A stretch of 37,162 nucleotides of DNA from Saprospiraceae bacterium (GCA_029252685.1 JAQXAY010000251.1:1-37162), one strand, 5' to 3'. Positions 17,220 through 25,938 are shown, numbered from the stretch's first letter. The notes: generated by a model not told the origin, from the letters alone. Numbers and translations: made by a program.

Positions 17220-18122
17220 ATGAATTCTGAAAATTTTCCAGAATTTCTTAATGATCCATCCGGTCTTTACAAAGTATCTTATGAGGAACTACAATCCTTG
17301 GTACTGGAATACCCCTATGCTTCAAATCTGTGGAAGTTGTTATTATGCAAAGCATATTTCGAAGACAAAAGTGACTTTCCAAAAATTTTAGAAGCATTAG
17401 CCATTCGTATACAAGATAGAAGAAGGTTAAAAGACTTCATGTCTATTCTTATTGACCTTAAGCTTGAATATGACTTAGCCATTGAGACTAGACAAATACT
17501 TGATTTAGACAAACTCAAGGAAAAGGCTATTGAAAGAGCTATGAGCAACCCGGCTATCGAAGAGCAAGAAGTTAAGAAAGCAGAAATGGTAGCACAACCA
17601 GACAATACTGGTCGAAAAGACCTGCTTGAAGAACTATTTTCTGAAGAGCAGGAAAAGGAAACAATAGAAAATGAAGCTAATTTAAAGCCTACTGAGGAAG
17701 AGACACCAAGTGCTTTTAAGGTAGGTGCTGAAGTATTGAATAACATAATCTGTGGGAACACCATAAGTAACAGCTTCAATTTCAATAGAGAGGGCATTCA
17801 AAGCATGCTCTACAAAAAGAAAAAAGCATCATTAAGGGTCAGTAAAAAGCCAATACCCAAAAATTCATTCAATAGCTGGAATTCAGTTAATAAACCTAAA
17901 AAAACCAAGACAAGAAAGCCAAAAAATACCAAAGCTAAGTCTATAGCGGCAAAAAGCATTATGTATAATACCCAAATAGCGTCAGAGACTTTAGCAAAAA
18001 TTCTGGAACAACAGGGCTATTTTGATAAAGCAATCAAAATGTATGAGCAACTTTGTTTGAAAAATCCAGAAAAAAATACGTTCTTTGAAGCGAAAATTAA
18101 AAATCTAAAAGAAAGAAGATGA
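17220..18122 (+). CDS. Hypothetical cytoplasmic protein with C-terminal TPR-like repeat
   Basis: The protein has 300 residues and no signal peptide. The N-terminal 90 residues (SYEELQSLVLEYPYASNLW, helix-rich) form a compact helical domain that recurs, in my recollection, in uncharacterised Bacteroidota proteins. A charged, low-complexity linker (about 110-165, then Lys/Thr-rich at about 195-240: KKTKTRKPKNTKAKS) separates it from a C-terminal TPR-like hairpin (SETLAKILEQQGYFDKAIKMYEQLCLKNPEKN). The basic linker suggests RNA, ribosome or membrane contact. It overlaps secG by 4 nt (ATGA), so it is translationally coupled to a translocon subunit. A role in export is plausible but unproven. Confidence 0.8.
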   Translation: MNSENFPEFLNDPSGLYKVSYEELQSLVLEYPYASNLWKLLLCKAYFEDKSDFPKILEALAIRIQDRRRLKDFMSILIDLKLEYDLAIETRQILDLDKLKEKAIERAMSNPAIEEQEVKKAEMVAQPDNTGRKDLLEELFSEEQEKETIENEANLKPTEEETPSAFKVGAEVLNNIICGNTISNSFNFNREGIQSMLYKKKKASLRVSKKPIPKNSFNSWNSVNKPKKTKTRKPKNTKAKSIAAKSIMYNTQIASETLAKILEQQGYFDKAIKMYEQLCLKNPEKNTFFEAKIKNLKERR

Positions 18123-18337
18123 CTGGAATGACTATAGCGATTGCATTAATAGGTGTTATTCTTATTTGTGCAGTATTGATCCAAAACCCAAAAGGTGGTG
18201 GTATTGATTCTACATTCGGCTCAGGAGCCAACCAAATGTTTGGTGCATCAGGTTCCGCAAATATTATAGAAAAAGCTACGTGGGTATTTGCTATTGCGCT
18301 CTTCGCAATGTGCATTCTTACAGCTATGTTTTTCTAA
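18119..18337 (+). CDS. secG: Preprotein translocase subunit SecG
   Basis: This 72-residue inner-membrane protein is the small auxiliary subunit of SecYEG and eases SecA-driven export. Two membrane segments (about 3-21 and 52-71) flank the conserved cytoplasmic loop QNPKGGGIDSTFG and its Gly/Ala/Ser-rich continuation. Its ATG lies inside the upstream stop (ATGA overlap, 4 nt); M4 at 18128 is an alternative start. It is the last gene of the unit, closed by a strong terminator. Confidence 0.95.
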   Translation: MTGMTIAIALIGVILICAVLIQNPKGGGIDSTFGSGANQMFGASGSANIIEKATWVFAIALFAMCILTAMFF

Positions 18338-18352
18338 GCCAAACTGACTTAG

Positions 18353-18391
18353 AAAAAGCCCTACTGACAGAATCAGTAGGGCTTTTTTTTT
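18353..18391 (+). terminator. Terminator after secG
   Basis: AAAAAGCCCTACTGA, a 5-base loop and TCAGTAGGGC with a T9 run form a perfect 10-bp GC-containing stem extended by A-T pairs. Confidence 0.94.
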
Positions 18392-18433
18392 AAGTAAAGC
18401 CAAAAAACTGACAATAAGTCAGTCAACTTACTT

Positions 18434-18450
18434 TTGGCACAATCAATGCC
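18434..18450 (+). promoter_or_regulatory. Candidate sigma-54 (-24/-12) promoter of groESL
   Basis: TTGGCACAATCAATGCC matches the -24 element TTGGCAC exactly, keeps the diagnostic 10-bp spacing between GG and GC, and has ATGC where TTGC is usual. Transcription would start at about 18460, giving a leader of about 46 nt to the groES ATG. The site is also a dyad, TGGCA-N7-TGCCA. No CIRCE element or TAnnTTTG box lies at a usable distance. Confidence 0.6.
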
Positions 18451-18506
18451 ACATGTAGAGTGAATGTTAATTAAGAAATCTAATTGTACTCAAATAACTT
18501 TGATTC

Positions 18507-18770
18507 ATGAAGCCAATTAACGATAGAGTTGTTGTAAGACCAGCAGCTGCAGAAGAAATGACAAAAGGCGGAATTATTATACCTGACACTGCAAAGGAAA
18601 AACCGCAGAGAGGTGAGGTTGTATCCGTAGGTCCTGGTAAGGATGGAATTGCTATGACCGTAAATACGGGAGACATCGTGCTATACGGAAAGTATGCAGG
18701 TCAGGAGCTAAACTATGAAGGTGTAGACTATCTGATCATGAGAGAGGATGATATCCTTGTAATTCTTTAA
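18507..18770 (+). CDS. groS: Co-chaperonin GroES
   Basis: This 87-residue protein forms the heptameric lid of the GroEL folding chamber. [12 protein letters not shown] opens the beta barrel, and the mobile loop that docks on GroEL is [21 protein letters not shown] (about 16-36). The roof loop (VNTGD) and terminal DDILVIL are typical; length is slightly shorter than the E. coli protein. It is 39 bp upstream of groEL in the standard operon order, under a sigma-54-like element. Confidence 0.98.
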   Translation: MKPINDRVVVRPAAAEEMTKGGIIIPDTAKEKPQRGEVVSVGPGKDGIAMTVNTGDIVLYGKYAGQELNYEGVDYLIMREDDILVIL

Positions 18771-18803
18771 GTCTATTTTCAAATCAACACAATTCAAAAG
18801 TAA

Positions 18804-20450
<1,647 letters not shown>

Positions 20451-20477
20451 ATAAAAATTCCATAGAAATATAGTTCT

Positions 20478-20515
20478 AAAAGCGTCTTTCATTTATAGAA
20501 AGGCGCTTTTTTTTT
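20478..20515 (+). terminator. Terminator of groESL
   Basis: AAAAGCGTCTTTC / GAAAGGCGCTTTT forms a 13-bp stem with one G-U pair and a 7-base loop, continuing into a long T-run. Confidence 0.92.
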
Positions 20516-20523
20516 GATATTGC

Positions 20524-20554
20524 TTTGTTAGTTAAATCCTAAGCATTAGATTTG
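20524..20554 (+). promoter_or_regulatory. Bacteroidota consensus promoter for small membrane peptide
   Basis: TTTG (20524-20527), 19 bp, TAGATTTG (20547-20554) is an exact match to the phylum's -33/-7 promoter with ideal spacing. The start of the 49-codon ORF follows 18 bp downstream. It is the best housekeeping-type promoter I find in the window. Confidence 0.85.
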
Positions 20555-20572
20555 CAAAAAAGATATAAAGCA

Positions 20573-20722
20573 ATGATAAAGTCTAATAAATTAATCTACC
20601 TAGCGCTTTTCTTACTATTTACGGCATTAACAGTAGCAATGGTTTTTGTAGCAGACTCCTGGTTCTGGATTCCACTTCCATTTGCTATCACCTATTTAGC
20701 TAAAACGCTAGACGTACTTTAG
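20573..20722 (+). CDS. Small hydrophobic membrane peptide, 49 residues
   Basis: The ORF starts MIKSNKLIYLALFLLF and ends LAKTLDVL, followed by TAG. Residues 7-28 form one clear hydrophobic segment, and a second partly hydrophobic stretch (WFWIPLPFAITYLA, about 34-47) could be a re-entrant or second helix; a short charged N-terminus (MIKSNK) precedes. No family recognised. It has no Shine-Dalgarno, but a full consensus promoter lies just upstream and a hairpin terminator at 20768 follows, so it is a self-contained monocistronic unit between groEL and the WbqC-like gene. It might be a small stress or envelope peptide; the role is unknown. It is short enough to be missed by gene finders. Confidence 0.7.
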   Translation: MIKSNKLIYLALFLLFTALTVAMVFVADSWFWIPLPFAITYLAKTLDVL

Positions 20723-20767
20723 ATAAAAACAATTATTTTCCCCCTTATCATAAATAATCTATATATT

Positions 20768-20797
20768 AAAAGCTCCGCTCTATGGGGCTTTTATTTT
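20768..20797 (+). terminator. Terminator of small membrane peptide gene
   Basis: AAAAGCTCC, a 7-base loop and GGGGCTTTT (one G-U pair) are followed by a T-rich stretch. Confidence 0.8.
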
Positions 20798-20813
20798 TTA
20801 TCAAAACCAGATC

Positions 20814-21461
20814 GTGCATTCAAAAACAGCTCTAATAGAATCGCATTTCCTTCCTAACCTGCATTACCTAAGTAAATGCATGAACTACGATGAAATTCGA
20901 ATAGAGTCTAAGGAGTTCTATGAAAAGAGATCGTATCGAAATCGGTCCGTTCTAAGTAGTCCGAATGGAAGTCTGAATATATCAGTCCCATTGTTAAAAG
21001 GTAAAAACAATGGCCTTCCGATCGATCAAGTTATGATTGCTTATCACGATAACTGGGAAAAGAAAATGTGCAGAGCAATACAGTCCAGCTATGGGAAAAC
21101 AGCTTTTTTCATCCACTATTTTGAAGAGCTGGAATCGATAATCCTAAGCCAGACTCCTTCCCTACTTGGCTTGAACACTAAAATCTTAAGTTGGTTGCTA
21201 GAAGCTTTTCAAATTGATTGTAAGATCAGTTCTACAACAAATTATCTCAATAAAGATTCTAAAATTTCTGCTTGGGATGATTTGCGCAATCTAATACACC
21301 CTGCACAACACACTACAGACCCCACTTTTAGAGAAATCCCTTATCCTCAAGTATTTGAAGCTAAGACTGGATTTCTAAAAAACATCTCGGCTATTGAATT
21401 GCTATTCACTCAAGGGCCGCAAGGAATCTTCCATATCGATGCCTGTGCAAGTAATCTATAA
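20814..21461 (+). CDS. WbqC-like family protein
   Basis: This 215-residue cytoplasmic protein starts with GTG. WbqC-like family features are the N-terminal ESHFLPNLHYLSK (an early PN/YL segment), the YEKRSYRNRSVL motif, the SLNISVPLLKGKN strand and the DNWEKKMCRAIQSSYGKTAFFIHYFEELE block, in the usual order. Members often sit in O-antigen or polysaccharide clusters, but the biochemical activity is not established, and none of those genes is adjacent here. The GTG start is supported by the preceding terminator and the domain beginning within ten residues. A weak stem with T-run (21458-21479) overlaps the stop. Confidence 0.85.
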   Translation: MHSKTALIESHFLPNLHYLSKCMNYDEIRIESKEFYEKRSYRNRSVLSSPNGSLNISVPLLKGKNNGLPIDQVMIAYHDNWEKKMCRAIQSSYGKTAFFIHYFEELESIILSQTPSLLGLNTKILSWLLEAFQIDCKISSTTNYLNKDSKISAWDDLRNLIHPAQHTTDPTFREIPYPQVFEAKTGFLKNISAIELLFTQGPQGIFHIDACASNL

Positions 21462-21479
21462 GGCTTAAGCTTATTTTTT
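21458..21479 (+). terminator. Weak terminator after WbqC-like gene
   Basis: ATAAG, a 7-base loop and CTTAT followed by a T-run overlap the stop codon. The stem is short and AT-rich. Confidence 0.35.
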
Positions 21480-21548
21480 AACCTTAATATAAACGGAATC
21501 ACCTTCAATTTCGTTACCTTTTTAGCATTCTAATCAAGAACTAATATC

Positions 21549-22460
21549 GTGATCGTAAACAATAAGGAAATAAAAGATTTTGGAAGTCTCGAATTGTTGG
21601 CAAGACAAGTAGTCGAAGGTTTCCTAATTGGTCTTCATAAAAGCCCCTTCCATGGTTTTTCTGTGGAGTTCGCTGAACATAGAATATACAATCCAGGAGA
21701 ATCTACGAAGAATATCGACTGGAAAGTATATGCCAGAACAGATAAGCTCTTTACAAAGAAATTTGAGGAAGAGACTAATCTAAGGTGTCGGATTGTCATG
21801 GATGTTTCTTCCTCCATGTATTTCCCAAAAGACGAAGAAAATAATAAACTCAGGTTTTCCACACTAGCATCTGCAGCGCTCATGAATCTAATGAGTAGAC
21901 AGCGCGATGCATTTGGACTGACGACATTTGACTCTGCGGTCCGATATCATGGACCTAGCAAATCTAAATCGTCGCATTTTCATATGCTATTAAACAAGCT
22001 GGAAGAAAATCTTAATGCGGATAAGTTAAACAAAGAGACTAGTGCAGTAAAGGTGCTCCATGAAATAGCAGATAGTATTCCAAGACGATCATTAGTTATT
22101 ATCTTTTCTGACATGCTGGAGAATCCAGAGAATCTACAGCCTATGCTCTCCGCACTGCAACACCTCAAGCACAACAAACATGAGGTGATTCTCTTCCATG
22201 TTGTGGACGAGGCAAAAGAACTAGATTTCGACTTTGAGAATAGACCCTATCAATTCATTGATATGGAAACTGGAGATCAGGTTAAACTTAGATCGAACCA
22301 AGTAAAAGCATATTACAAAGAAAAGATGCATGCCTTCCAACAAGAAGTATATCTGAAGTGTCTTCAATACAAAATTGACTACGTTAAAGCTGATATCAAT
22401 AAAGGATTCAAACCTATTTTACAATCCTTCTTAGTGAAGCGATCCAAAATGCGCGTTTAA
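21549..22460 (+). CDS. DUF58 domain protein (vWA-like)
   Basis: This 303-residue cytoplasmic protein starts with GTG. The DUF58 core is GLHKSPFHGFSVEFAEHRIYNPGE (about 28-51), DIDW-like NIDWKVYART, then a vWA fold with the metal-site motif D85-V-S-S-S89-M and a second segment IIFSDMLENPE. DUF58 proteins are usually encoded beside MoxR AAA+ ATPases and probably serve as their vWA partner. Here the MoxR-like gene (11576-13048) is about 8.5 kb away on the other strand, so pairing is only suggestive. It lies 2 bp upstream of the S4-domain gene, forming an operon. The N-terminal membrane segments found in longer DUF58 proteins are absent. Confidence 0.9.
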   Translation: MIVNNKEIKDFGSLELLARQVVEGFLIGLHKSPFHGFSVEFAEHRIYNPGESTKNIDWKVYARTDKLFTKKFEEETNLRCRIVMDVSSSMYFPKDEENNKLRFSTLASAALMNLMSRQRDAFGLTTFDSAVRYHGPSKSKSSHFHMLLNKLEENLNADKLNKETSAVKVLHEIADSIPRRSLVIIFSDMLENPENLQPMLSALQHLKHNKHEVILFHVVDEAKELDFDFENRPYQFIDMETGDQVKLRSNQVKAYYKEKMHAFQQEVYLKCLQYKIDYVKADINKGFKPILQSFLVKRSKMRV

Positions 22461-22462
22461 CA

Positions 22463-22879
22463 ATGAAAAAAATAAGAATAGATAAGTGGCTTTGGAGTGT
22501 GCGGGTATTCAAATCAAGAACGCTAGCTTCAAATGCTTGTAAAGGTGGACGAGTAAGAATTGAGGAAGTTTCTGTAAAAGCATCTTCCACTGTAGAGGTA
22601 GGCCAACGTGTTCAAGTCAAAAAAAATGGCTTCGATCTAGAATTTAAGGTTATTAAGTTGATCGAAAAAAGAGTTGGAGCCCCTTTAGCTGTTCAATGTT
22701 ATGAAGATTTTACACATCCAGATGAACTCAATAAGTTCAGACACTGGTTTGTCGGGAAGGGTAAATCAGAAATGAGAGAAAAAGGAATCGGAAGGCCTAC
22801 TAAGAAAGATCGTCGAGAGATCGATGACTATAAAGGTGTCATATATGAAGACCTGGAAGAGTGGGACGAGCAAAAGTAA
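22463..22879 (+). CDS. S4-domain RNA-binding protein, Hsp15/HslR-like
   Basis: This 138-residue protein has an S4 RNA-binding domain in residues 1-60 (IRIDKWLWSVRVFKSRTLASNACKGG, VEVGQRVQVKK). A basic and acidic C-terminal extension (GKGKSEMREKGIGRPTKKDRREIDD, about 98-125) follows. Hsp15/HslR binds stalled 50S subunits that still carry nascent chain-tRNA and is heat-inducible in E. coli; the same function is inferred. It starts 2 bp after the DUF58 stop, so the two are co-transcribed. The downstream hairpin at 22927 lacks a T-run on this strand, so its terminator is unclear. Confidence 0.9.
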   Translation: MKKIRIDKWLWSVRVFKSRTLASNACKGGRVRIEEVSVKASSTVEVGQRVQVKKNGFDLEFKVIKLIEKRVGAPLAVQCYEDFTHPDELNKFRHWFVGKGKSEMREKGIGRPTKKDRREIDDYKGVIYEDLEEWDEQK

Positions 22880-22914
22880 TTAAGCTAAAAACATAAATCA
22901 GCTTGCTCCTTCAT

Positions 22915-22954
22915 AAAAATAAAGAAGCCCTTTCGGGAAAAATTCCCGAAGGGC
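22915..22954 (-). terminator. Orphan minus-strand terminator
   Basis: The minus strand reads GCCCTTCGGGAA, a short loop and TTCCCGAAAGGGC (12 pairs, one bulge), then TTCTTTATTTTT. On the plus strand no T-run follows. It sits at the left end of a stretch without any recognised gene, and the nearest minus-strand gene upstream already has its own terminator. Confidence 0.7.
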
Positions 22955-23404
22955 CACCAATTCACCTTAAAGCTATCTACAAACCTATTGATCATAAAGG
23001 TGATAGTAATCGGAATACTTAATTTCTCATAGTAGTCATGTGTGTAATGGGTTAAAAAGCCCTCTTTTGGATGTGATCCGATTAATCACAAACATTTGGT
23101 TTTCAGGTTGGCGCAAGGCCAAGGTTATTTTCATTTTCAAAGCAGGATTATTAATACAACAAACCCTGAACCATTTGAAAATGGAAACATTCAGATAATG
23201 AATTTCGATTGTAGATAAAGCACAAGGAGAATGACAGCTGATAATTCCGTGGGGGGAATTTTTGATAATGTTACTGTCATATGGTGCTTAGCGACTTATA
23301 TAACAAATGTGCATCTTTTTTATATTAAATGCCACATTCTAGGTATTTTATCCTGCTTAATTCATTTTTTTGTTTGCTTACTGACAGAACTAAAGCAGTG
23401 CATA

Positions 23405-23433
23405 AAAATAGAAATGGGGCCCGAAAGCCCCAT
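23405..23433 (-). terminator. Terminator of 3-hydroxyacyl-CoA dehydrogenase gene
   Basis: On the minus strand ATGGGGC, a 6-base loop and GCCCCAT form a perfect 7-bp stem, followed by TTCTATTTTTATG. It begins 10 bp after the stop at 23443. Confidence 0.85.
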
Positions 23434-23442
23434 AAACATTGA

Positions 23443-24333
23443 TTATTTTTTAAAATTGTCTGCAAGAACAAGTTCTTTTGAACCTGCAACATATTTATAA
23501 AATCCTTCACCAGACTTTACACCTAACTTGCCCGCAGTAACCATATTTACTAATAAAGGGCAGGGTGCATACTTTGGATTTCCAAAGCCATCGTGCAATA
23601 CATTCATAATCGAAAGGCATACATCAAGCCCTATAAAATCGGCTAATTGCAGCGGTCCCATTGGATGAGCCATGCCCAATTTCATAACTGTATCAATTTC
23701 TTCTACACCTGCCACTCCTTCGAATAAAGTAATAATAGCTTCATTGATCATAGGCATAAGAATACGATTTGCCACAAATCCTGGATAGTCATTTACTTCG
23801 ACAGGTACCTTTGCTAACTTTCGTGATATATCCATCACCTGTTCACATACTGCATCAGAAGTAGCATATCCTCGAATAACTTCTACCAATTTCATAACTG
23901 GCACAGGATTCATAAAGTGCATACCGATCACTTTGTCAGGTCTTGCAGTCACAGCTGCAATCTTCGTGATAGATATGGATGAGGTATTCGTTGCCAGTAT
24001 AGCATCTGCATCAGCTAGTGCATCCATGCTTTTAAATATCTTAAGCTTTAGGTCTATGTTTTCTGTTGCTGCTTCTACAACTAGAAAAGATCCTTTAACC
24101 CCATCTTCAAGAGCAGTGAACGTGGAAAGATTATTTAAGGTTGCTGCTTTCTTCTCTGCAGTAATGCGTTCTTTCTTTAGCATTCTGTCTAGATTCTTTT
24201 CGATGGTAGCAGTTGCGCGATTCAGCGCATCAGCTGATACATCTACTAGACATACCTTGTAATCATTCATTGCAAATACATGAGCAATACCATTACCCAT
24301 TGTACCTGCTCCAATTACTGTAACTTGTTGCAT
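23443..24333 (-). CDS. 3-hydroxybutyryl-CoA dehydrogenase (3-hydroxyacyl-CoA dehydrogenase family)
   Basis: This 296-residue NAD(P)-dependent enzyme interconverts 3-hydroxyacyl-CoA and acetoacetyl/3-oxoacyl-CoA. The Rossmann motif is GAGTMG (G8-G13). The catalytic pair H139 (GMHFMNP) and E151 (KLVEVI) is present, along with the NTSSISI substrate loop. The C-terminal dimer domain shows YPGFVANRILMPMINEA and GPLQLADFIGLD. Length fits the single-function Hbd/PaaH group rather than FadB fusions. It likely serves short-chain fatty-acid or amino-acid carbon degradation. It follows the pseudouridine synthase gene by 24 bp on the same strand, an apparent operon with no clear functional link, and has its own terminator. 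Confidence 0.95.
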   Translation of the reverse strand: MQQVTVIGAGTMGNGIAHVFAMNDYKVCLVDVSADALNRATATIEKNLDRMLKKERITAEKKAATLNNLSTFTALEDGVKGSFLVVEAATENIDLKLKIFKSMDALADADAILATNTSSISITKIAAVTARPDKVIGMHFMNPVPVMKLVEVIRGYATSDAVCEQVMDISRKLAKVPVEVNDYPGFVANRILMPMINEAIITLFEGVAGVEEIDTVMKLGMAHPMGPLQLADFIGLDVCLSIMNVLHDGFGNPKYAPCPLLVNMVTAGKLGVKSGEGFYKYVAGSKELVLADNFKK

Positions 24334-24357
24334 GTTAGTGTTTTTGATTTTATTTAA

Positions 24358-25050
24358 TTAGTCCTCCCAAAGATGACTGAAGTTATCCCATATCTGATCA
24401 TCAGGAGTGTTTGCGAATATTTCTACACGTTCCTTTTTTACCGGATGCATAAATGCCATAGAGCGACAGTGTAAATAAATGCCCTCCCTCTTGTTACGCT
24501 TGGAATACCCATATTTCACGTCATCCTTGATAGGCATACCTACCTTTGATAATTGTACACGGATCTGATGTGGTCGTCCAGTTTTTGGATTGACCTTCAA
24601 CACCGTATGGTTTCCAAGATTACTCAAGACCTCATAACTGAGCTCTGATCTTTTCGCATTTTTGGCTCTATTACTTTGAAAGTCATAGGCTTTAGAAACA
24701 TTCTTCGCCTTGTCCTTCTCAATGTAATGCACCAATGTATCTTTCCATTCAATTGGCAGCTCTTCTACTACTGCGTAATAGGTCTTCTCTACCTCTTGCT
24801 CTCTGAACATGGCATTCATCCGCTCAAGAGCCTTACTGGTTCTTGCATATATCACCAATCCACTCACTACTCGATCAAGTCGATGCGGAATCCCTAAATA
24901 AACGGCTCCAGGTTTATTATACCTGTCCTTTATATACTGCTTCACATAATCTGCCATTGTCAGATCTCCCGTCTGATCTCCCTGAACCAGCACACCCCAT
25001 GGCTTGTTTACTGCGATGAGATGATTATCTTCGTACAAAACTTGTATCAT
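24358..25050 (-). CDS. RluA-family pseudouridine synthase
   Basis: This 230-residue enzyme isomerises uridine to pseudouridine in rRNA or tRNA. The catalytic Asp is D59 in HRLDR. Motif I is YEDNHLIAVNKPWGVLVQ, and NPKTGRPHQIRVQL plus HCRSMAFMHP are motif II/III elements. There is no N-terminal S4 domain, so it resembles the short RluA/TruC-like members; target position cannot be assigned. Divergent from mqnD with only 35 bp between start codons, so the two promoters must overlap each other's coding regions or be very compact. Confidence 0.93.
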   Translation of the reverse strand: MIQVLYEDNHLIAVNKPWGVLVQGDQTGDLTMADYVKQYIKDRYNKPGAVYLGIPHRLDRVVSGLVIYARTSKALERMNAMFREQEVEKTYYAVVEELPIEWKDTLVHYIEKDKAKNVSKAYDFQSNRAKNAKRSELSYEVLSNLGNHTVLKVNPKTGRPHQIRVQLSKVGMPIKDDVKYGYSKRNKREGIYLHCRSMAFMHPVKKERVEIFANTPDDQIWDNFSHLWED

Positions 25051-25085
25051 TCGATCCTATTTTTTTCTATTTCAACTGCAAAGAT

Positions 25086-25925
25086 ATGAAATTGACGCTA
25101 GGGTTTTCCCCTTGTCCCAATGACACTTTTATTTTTGATGCAATGATCCATCAAAAAGTAGATACAGAAGGCCTAGAATTCGAGGTCAAAATGGCCGATG
25201 TAAAAGAATTAAATGAATGGGCTTTAGCGGATAAACTGGATATTTCCAAGTTATCTTTTCATGCTTATGCCCATGTATTTGAGCAATATATCCTTCTGAA
25301 TGCAGGGTCAGCACTAGGTTTTGGCTGTGGGCCCCTTTTGATTGCAAAAGAAAAATTAGACCATGACATTATAAAAAAAGGACCAGTTGCTATCCCAGGA
25401 GAACTAACCACTGCTCACTTTTTACTAAATCTTGCCTATCCTGATATTCAAAATAAAAAAGCCATTCTTTTTTCTGAAATAGAGTCCGGCGTGCTAGATG
25501 AAACCTATAAAGCAGGATTAATCATACACGAAAACAGATTTACCTATCAAGAAAAAGGCTTGGTAAAGATTATTGATCTCGGAGCGTTTTGGGAAGAAAA
25601 GTTCAAACTTCCAATTCCACTGGGAGGAATATTCTGCAGAAGAAATTTTGACTCAAATCTTACAGAGAAAATCAATCGGGTTATTCGTCGTTCCGTTGAA
25701 TTTGCTTTTACTCATCCAGAAGAGCCAAAAGCATTTATTCAGCAGCACGCGCAAGAGATGGAAGCAGAAGTGCAACAAAAGCATATAGACCTATATGTGA
25801 ATGAATTCTCTGTTGATCTTGGCAAGGAAGGACAGGCAGCGGTGCAGCACCTTTTTGAATATGCCCGAAGCCAAAAAATTGTGTCGGAAAGTGATCTTCC
25901 AATATTTCATAAATATTCCGAATGA
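25086..25925 (+). CDS. mqnD: 1,4-dihydroxy-6-naphthoate synthase (futalosine menaquinone pathway)
   Basis: This 279-residue enzyme with a periplasmic-binding-protein fold cleaves cyclic dehypoxanthinyl futalosine to 1,4-dihydroxy-6-naphthoate. Signature segments are LGFSPCPNDTFIFDAM (5-20), the LDISKLSFHAY motif (51-61), the GPLLIAK stretch, IPGELTTAHFLL (103-114) and the likely catalytic H148 in GLIIHENR. Length and order are typical of MqnD; MqnA is shorter and lacks these segments. No other mqn genes are adjacent, which is common because the pathway is scattered. It implies menaquinone via futalosine rather than MenFDHCEB in this organism. Confidence 0.95.
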   Translation: MKLTLGFSPCPNDTFIFDAMIHQKVDTEGLEFEVKMADVKELNEWALADKLDISKLSFHAYAHVFEQYILLNAGSALGFGCGPLLIAKEKLDHDIIKKGPVAIPGELTTAHFLLNLAYPDIQNKKAILFSEIESGVLDETYKAGLIIHENRFTYQEKGLVKIIDLGAFWEEKFKLPIPLGGIFCRRNFDSNLTEKINRVIRRSVEFAFTHPEEPKAFIQQHAQEMEAEVQQKHIDLYVNEFSVDLGKEGQAAVQHLFEYARSQKIVSESDLPIFHKYSE

Positions 25926-25930
25926 TTTAT

Positions 25931-25938
25931 TAATTTTG
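25931..25938 (+). promoter_or_regulatory. Candidate -7 box for alanine dehydrogenase operon
   Basis: TAATTTTG is an exact TAnnTTTG match just after the mqnD stop. The start codon is 67 bp downstream. A good -33 TTTG is not seen at 19-21 bp, so it is tentative. Confidence 0.45.

Larger units (their letters stand above)
22880..23442. other. 563-bp stretch without a supported gene; possible structured RNA or gene remnant
   Basis: I find no supported protein gene here. Visible structures are: TTGGC-N5-GCCAA (23108-23122); a 14-pair long-range stem TTTTCATTTTCAAA / TTTGAAAATGGAAA (23128-23141 with 23174-23187); TGTGAT-N7-ATCACA (23072-23090); AATTCC-N6-GGAATT plus T-run (23243-23263); and CTACAA (22977-22982) complementary to TTGTAG (23209-23214). 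On the minus strand two long open stretches in different frames (about 23290-23036, then about 23080-22890) abut near a CA dinucleotide tract at 23039-23044. No Shine-Dalgarno or consensus promoter was found. It could be a non-coding RNA gene or a decayed small gene on the minus strand. Confidence 0.4.

Noticed and set aside
18495-18502. TAACTTTG as a -7 promoter for groES
   Set aside because: It is only 4 bp from the ATG, too close to give a normal transcript start.
23072-23090. TGTGAT-N7-ATCACA as a CRP-type site
   Set aside because: Spacing between TGTGA and TCACA is 9 rather than 6 bp, and no promoter or regulated gene is beside it.
23231-23500. Plus-strand open frame of 89 codons
   Set aside because: It runs through the terminator of, and into, the minus-strand dehydrogenase gene; its composition is unlike the neighbouring proteins, and its AAGGAG lies too close to the ATG.
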